Made by a program: the position numbers and the translations under genes. Shown here piece after piece: positions 61,153-64,000 of a stretch of 64,000 bases of DNA (position 1 is the first letter of the stretch; the number at the start of each line of letters is the position of its first letter). Source of the DNA: an uncultured Prevotellaceae bacterium (GTDB lineage Bacteria > Bacteroidota > Bacteroidia > Bacteroidales > Bacteroidaceae). The notes below the pieces were generated by a model. That model ran no database searches and was not told the DNA's origin. It worked only from the letters and a program-made list of their open reading frames with translations. The stretch is from NCBI GenBank assembly GCA_902774815.1, contig CACYJV010000015.1, positions 1 to 64,000 of the forward strand. The letters run 5' to 3'.

Positions 61153-61491
61153 TTAGCCTCGATCGTAATGAGGCATTTCGTCGGGCAACACGATGGAAAT
61201 CTCCACCAAGCCGCGCACCTCGCCATCCTCGCGCCACGGAGTTTGATAGATGAGTTTGCGCTGCCCATGCTTGCTGATGGTGTAGCAGTGAGGGTGGTTA
61301 TTCTCAATCATATCGCGGATGATGGCCTTTGAACGCTCGTTGTGGCAGGGCATGAGGTTCTGTCCCACCATCGAGGCACCATCCTTGGAGAATGTCTGGC
61401 GCGAGCGTTGGTTCATGTAAAGTACTGTACCTTCAGTATCGCACACGGTGACGGCAGCATCGATATCTTCTGCCCAGTCGAAGTTGTTCAT
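61153..61491 (-). CDS. Single-domain PAS protein
   Basis: A 112-residue protein made almost entirely of one PAS domain: DAAVTVCDTEGTVLYMNQRS, NLMPCHNER and a C-terminal GLVEISIVLPDEMPH. No kinase, cyclase or DNA-binding domain is attached, so it is either a small ligand or redox sensor acting on a partner or a storage/adaptor protein. It starts 30 bases after the stop of the amidase gene, so the two are likely cotranscribed. Confidence 0.75.
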   Translation of the reverse strand: MNNFDWAEDIDAAVTVCDTEGTVLYMNQRSRQTFSKDGASMVGQNLMPCHNERSKAIIRDMIENNHPHCYTISKHGQRKLIYQTPWREDGEVRGLVEISIVLPDEMPHYDRG

Positions 61492-61521
61492 AGTGTATTG
61501 TTTTTAATATACTTTACCTCC

Positions 61522-62409
61522 TCAATCAACAAACCGGCGCAGGATGTCGCTGTAGGCATCAATGCGGCGATCGCGCAGGAACGGCCACCAGCGGCGCACC
61601 TGCTCAGAGCGCGAGAGGCTGACCGTGACCACCTGGCGCGTTTCCTCATCCTTCGGTGCCCGGTAGAGGAACTCTCCCTGCGGGCCAACCACCATTGACG
61701 AGCCCCAGAACTGGATGCCGTTGGTCTGGCCAGAAGGGTCGGTCTCATGGCCCACCCTGTTCACCGTGACAACGGGCAGCCCATTGGCAACAGCATGCCC
61801 GCGCTGAACGGTGGTCCAAGCCTCACGCTGGCGCTCCTGCTCGTCGGGCGTGTCCGACGACTCGTAGCCAATGGCGGTGGGATAGATGAGCAACTCGGCA
61901 CCTTGCAGGGCCATCAGGCGGGATGCTTCGGGGTACCACTGGTCCCAGCAGACGAGCACACCCAGCCGCCCCACACTGGTCTGGATGGGGTGGAAACCAA
62001 GGTCGCCCGGCGTGAAGTAGAACTTCTCGTAGTAAGCAGGATCGTCGGGAATATGCATCTTGCGATATTGCCCAGCAATACTTCCATCACGCTCAATAAC
62101 TACCGCCGTGTTATGATAGAGTCCTGCTGCTCGGCGCTCGAACAGAGAAGTGACAATGACGACATTCAGTTCACGGGCCAACGAGCCATAGAACTCGGTT
62201 GATGGACCGGGAATGGGTTCTGCCTGGTCGAAAACGTCAACATTTTCTGTCTGGCAGAAGTATAGGCCGTTGTGCAACTCCTGCAGAACGATGAGCTGTG
62301 CTCCCTCTGCAGCAAGCTGACGGATACCTTCAGCCAAACGCCGCATATTTTCTGTCCTGTCAGCAACGTTGTGCTGTTGAAGGATTCCTACTTTCAGTTC
62401 TTTTTCCAT
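61522..62409 (-). CDS. aguB: N-carbamoylputrescine amidase
   Basis: A 295-residue carbon-nitrogen hydrolase with the E-K-C triad: glutamate in LQELHNG, lysine in YRKMHIPDDPAYYEKFYFTPGD and cysteine in VCWDQWYPE. The segments HNGLYFCQTEN and the late WGSSMVVGPQGEFLYRA fit the AguB subgroup. AguB hydrolyses N-carbamoylputrescine to putrescine, CO2 and ammonia, the last step of the agmatine route to polyamines. The usual partner, agmatine deiminase (aguA), is not in this window. The next gene to the right is pyrD, 90 bases away, and the PAS gene lies downstream. Confidence 0.85.
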   Translation of the reverse strand: MEKELKVGILQQHNVADRTENMRRLAEGIRQLAAEGAQLIVLQELHNGLYFCQTENVDVFDQAEPIPGPSTEFYGSLARELNVVIVTSLFERRAAGLYHNTAVVIERDGSIAGQYRKMHIPDDPAYYEKFYFTPGDLGFHPIQTSVGRLGVLVCWDQWYPEASRLMALQGAELLIYPTAIGYESSDTPDEQERQREAWTTVQRGHAVANGLPVVTVNRVGHETDPSGQTNGIQFWGSSMVVGPQGEFLYRAPKDEETRQVVTVSLSRSEQVRRWWPFLRDRRIDAYSDILRRFVD

Positions 62410-62499
62410 GATTCAAGTCTTTTAGCTAATCTTTTTTTATATGCTACAACTCAGCCACTGTCCACGTATGCTGCGACTCTGTCGCAGCTAACAATACCC

Positions 62500-63408
62500 T
62501 CATCCTATGCACCCGACGATTTCGCTGACCGAGTGGCAACCATGCTTGTCGAGCCACTCTTTGATACCGTCGCGCACCTTAATCGTAACAGCAGGATCGA
62601 GGAAGTTGGCGGTGCCTATTTCGATGGCGGTAGCACCTGCCATGAGGAATTCAATGGCATCTTGGGCTGTCATGATGCCTCCAAGGCCCACCACGGGAAT
62701 CTTTACCGCACGAGCCACTTGCCAAACCATACGCAAGGCGACTGGTTTCACAGCTGGTCCGGACAGACCGCCCGTGCCAATGCTCAGCACAGGGCGCCTC
62801 CGTTCGATGTCTATAGCCATGCCCATGAGCGTATTGATGAGCGAAACGGAGTCGGCTCCTTCGGCTTCGCAGGCGAGGGCGATATCGGCAATATTCGTGA
62901 CGTTTGGCGATAGCTTCACGATGAGCGTCTTGTGATAACGGGCACGAACTGCCTTTACCACGCTGGCAGCTCCCTCGCAAGTAGTTCCAAACGCCATACC
63001 GCCTTGACGGACGTTCGGACAGGAGATGTTCAGCTCAATGGCGGGAATCCCCTCGAGCACATCGATACGTGCTGCACACTCAGCATAGTCCTCGGGCGAC
63101 GAACCACTGACGTTGACGATGACATTTGTACCCAGGTCCTTCACCTGCGGATAGATGTGCTCGCAGAAGTAGTCAACACCCTTGTTCTGCAAGCCGACGC
63201 AGTTGAGCATGCCACTTGATGTCTCAGCCATCCGTGGATAGTCGTTACCCTCGCGAGGCTTTAGCGTCGTACCCTTCACAATGATACCGCCCAACTCGTC
63301 AAGCGGCACGAAGTCTTGAAACTCCAACCCGTAGCCAAACGTTCCCGATGCTGTCATGACGGGATTCTTCAGCGACAATCTTCCTATGTTTACTTGTAGT
63401 TCTGCCAT
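62500..63408 (-). CDS. pyrD: Dihydroorotate dehydrogenase B, catalytic subunit
   Basis: A 302-residue class 1B dihydroorotate dehydrogenase. It has [13 protein letters not shown] at the N-terminus, [12 protein letters not shown], the active-site cysteine in [13 protein letters not shown], and the FMN-binding [17 protein letters not shown] and IEIGTANF segments. It oxidises dihydroorotate to orotate in pyrimidine synthesis and works with the FAD/2Fe-2S subunit PyrK encoded 24 bases upstream on the same strand. Length is typical. Confidence 0.93.
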   Translation of the reverse strand: MAELQVNIGRLSLKNPVMTASGTFGYGLEFQDFVPLDELGGIIVKGTTLKPREGNDYPRMAETSSGMLNCVGLQNKGVDYFCEHIYPQVKDLGTNVIVNVSGSSPEDYAECAARIDVLEGIPAIELNISCPNVRQGGMAFGTTCEGAASVVKAVRARYHKTLIVKLSPNVTNIADIALACEAEGADSVSLINTLMGMAIDIERRRPVLSIGTGGLSGPAVKPVALRMVWQVARAVKIPVVGLGGIMTAQDAIEFLMAGATAIEIGTANFLDPAVTIKVRDGIKEWLDKHGCHSVSEIVGCIG

Positions 63409-63432
63409 TTCCTTTTCTACTTTTTTACCTTT

Positions 63433-64000
63433 TTACCGTTCCCACGTGACTTGCTCTTTGCTAAACACAGGTCCTTCTTTGCATACACACACGTTATGCA
63501 CGGCCTCGGACCCATCAGCTTCGCGCTGCAGAATCTTCTCCACGCAACACAGGCAGGCGCCTAAGCCACAGGCCATCATGTTCTCGAGCGACACCTGGCA
63601 CTCAACACCCACCTGCCAAGCGTAACGAACCACGGCTTTCATCATCGGCGTGGGACCGCAACACTGCACCATGTCGAAGGATTCACCTTTCAACACGCTG
63701 TGGTCGGTGACGAAGCCACGTTCGCCAGCTGAGCCATCCTCGGTAGTAACAAGGACGCGGCCATACTTCTCGAACTCGTCTAGTAACAAAAGGTCTGACG
63801 CTGTACGGGCTCCAAGGAGGAAAGTGACGTCGGCATCATTGCCAGGTTGAGTGAGCTTCGCCCCCTGATAGAGCAACGGAGCCACTCCAACACCTCCGCC
63901 GACAAGCAGAAAACGGGTAGCCCCTTCGGGTTTTACGGGTGCTATGTCGCTATATGAGGCAAATCCATGGCCTAAAGGAAGCATGCAGTTCAGCTTATCG
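63433..64000 (-). CDS. pyrK: Dihydroorotate dehydrogenase electron-transfer subunit, C-terminal part
   Basis: The frame is open to the right edge of the window, so the N-terminal FAD-binding part lies outside. The visible part of about 189 residues contains PLGHGF, the NAD-binding VGGGVGVAPLL, and the 2Fe-2S cysteine motif CGLGACLCCVEK followed by a later CVC. PyrK passes electrons from dihydroorotate to NAD. Gene order pyrK-pyrD is conserved in many bacteria. Confidence 0.92.
   Translation of the reverse strand, partial: DKLNCMLPLGHGFASYSDIAPVKPEGATRFLLVGGGVGVAPLLYQGAKLTQPGNDADVTFLLGARTASDLLLLDEFEKYGRVLVTTEDGSAGERGFVTDHSVLKGESFDMVQCCGPTPMMKAVVRYAWQVGVECQVSLENMMACGLGACLCCVEKILQREADGSEAVHNVCVCKEGPVFSKEQVTWER

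Overview
The window looks like the chromosome of a gut- or rumen-type Bacteroidales bacterium, most likely Prevotella or a close relative. Three things point there. Promoters fit the Bacteroidetes form TTG-N20-TAnnTTTG; six matches have the exact 20-base spacing, at 16739, 16840, 25101, 26894, 37516 and 54145. Gene content is typical of the group: a BspA-type leucine-rich repeat remnant, VirE-N/DUF3987 genes, DUF1080 and DUF3667 proteins, and secreted GH51 and GH78 enzymes. Shine-Dalgarno sites are mostly weak. All calls come from reading the sequence and translations; no database search was run.

Bases 1-26,900 form an A+T-richer accessory region that reads as a layered defence island. It opens with the tail of a mobilisation protein and a tyrosine recombinase inactivated by two internal deletions (1-2276). 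Next is a tightly packed seven- or eight-gene operon (2628-15237) resembling BREX type 3: a BrxF-like fragment, BrxC, a large DNA methylase in the PglX position, PglZ, and a protein in the BrxA position. It continues without a break into a Z1-domain NTPase, a SprT-like metalloprotease and a small protein, which are not part of the canonical set. A minus-strand AAA15 ATPase (15301-16683) and a divergent type II CBASS-like operon (16902-20770) follow. The CBASS operon encodes a CD-NTase, an E2-E1 fusion and a JAMM protease fused to a nuclease-like domain. After a 46-base palindrome and a truncated BspA gene come a restriction-modification-like pair (EcoRI-family methylase plus DUF262-HNH nuclease, minus strand) and a large ImmA/IrrE-type peptidase.

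Bases 26,900-30,000 carry a VirE-N/DUF3987 pair behind a strong terminator and promoter, followed by palindromic and tandem repeats. From about 30 kb the DNA is more G+C-rich and reads as ordinary chromosome. A secreted sugar-oxidation cluster (Gfo/Idh/MocA oxidoreductase, two DUF1080 proteins, two xylose-isomerase-like TIM barrels) runs into a PreA-like dehydrogenase. Then come a 1437-residue multidomain glycanase, Hsp20, an aldo/keto reductase, a GH51 arabinofuranosidase, a GNAT acetyltransferase and a YbhE-like lactonase.

From 49.6 kb there is a one-module reductive NRPS (C-A-T-R), a DUF3667 pseudogene, an alpha/beta hydrolase, glycerate kinase, greA, a thioredoxin-like protein and a GH78 rhamnosidase. 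The right end holds minus-strand housekeeping genes: a DUF1294 fusion, a PAS protein, N-carbamoylputrescine amidase, pyrD and a partial pyrK.

The best candidates for undescribed biology are the BREX-3-like operon with Z1 and SprT genes, the CBASS-like operon whose only visible effector is a nuclease-like domain fused to the JAMM protease, and the stand-alone C-A-T-R NRPS.
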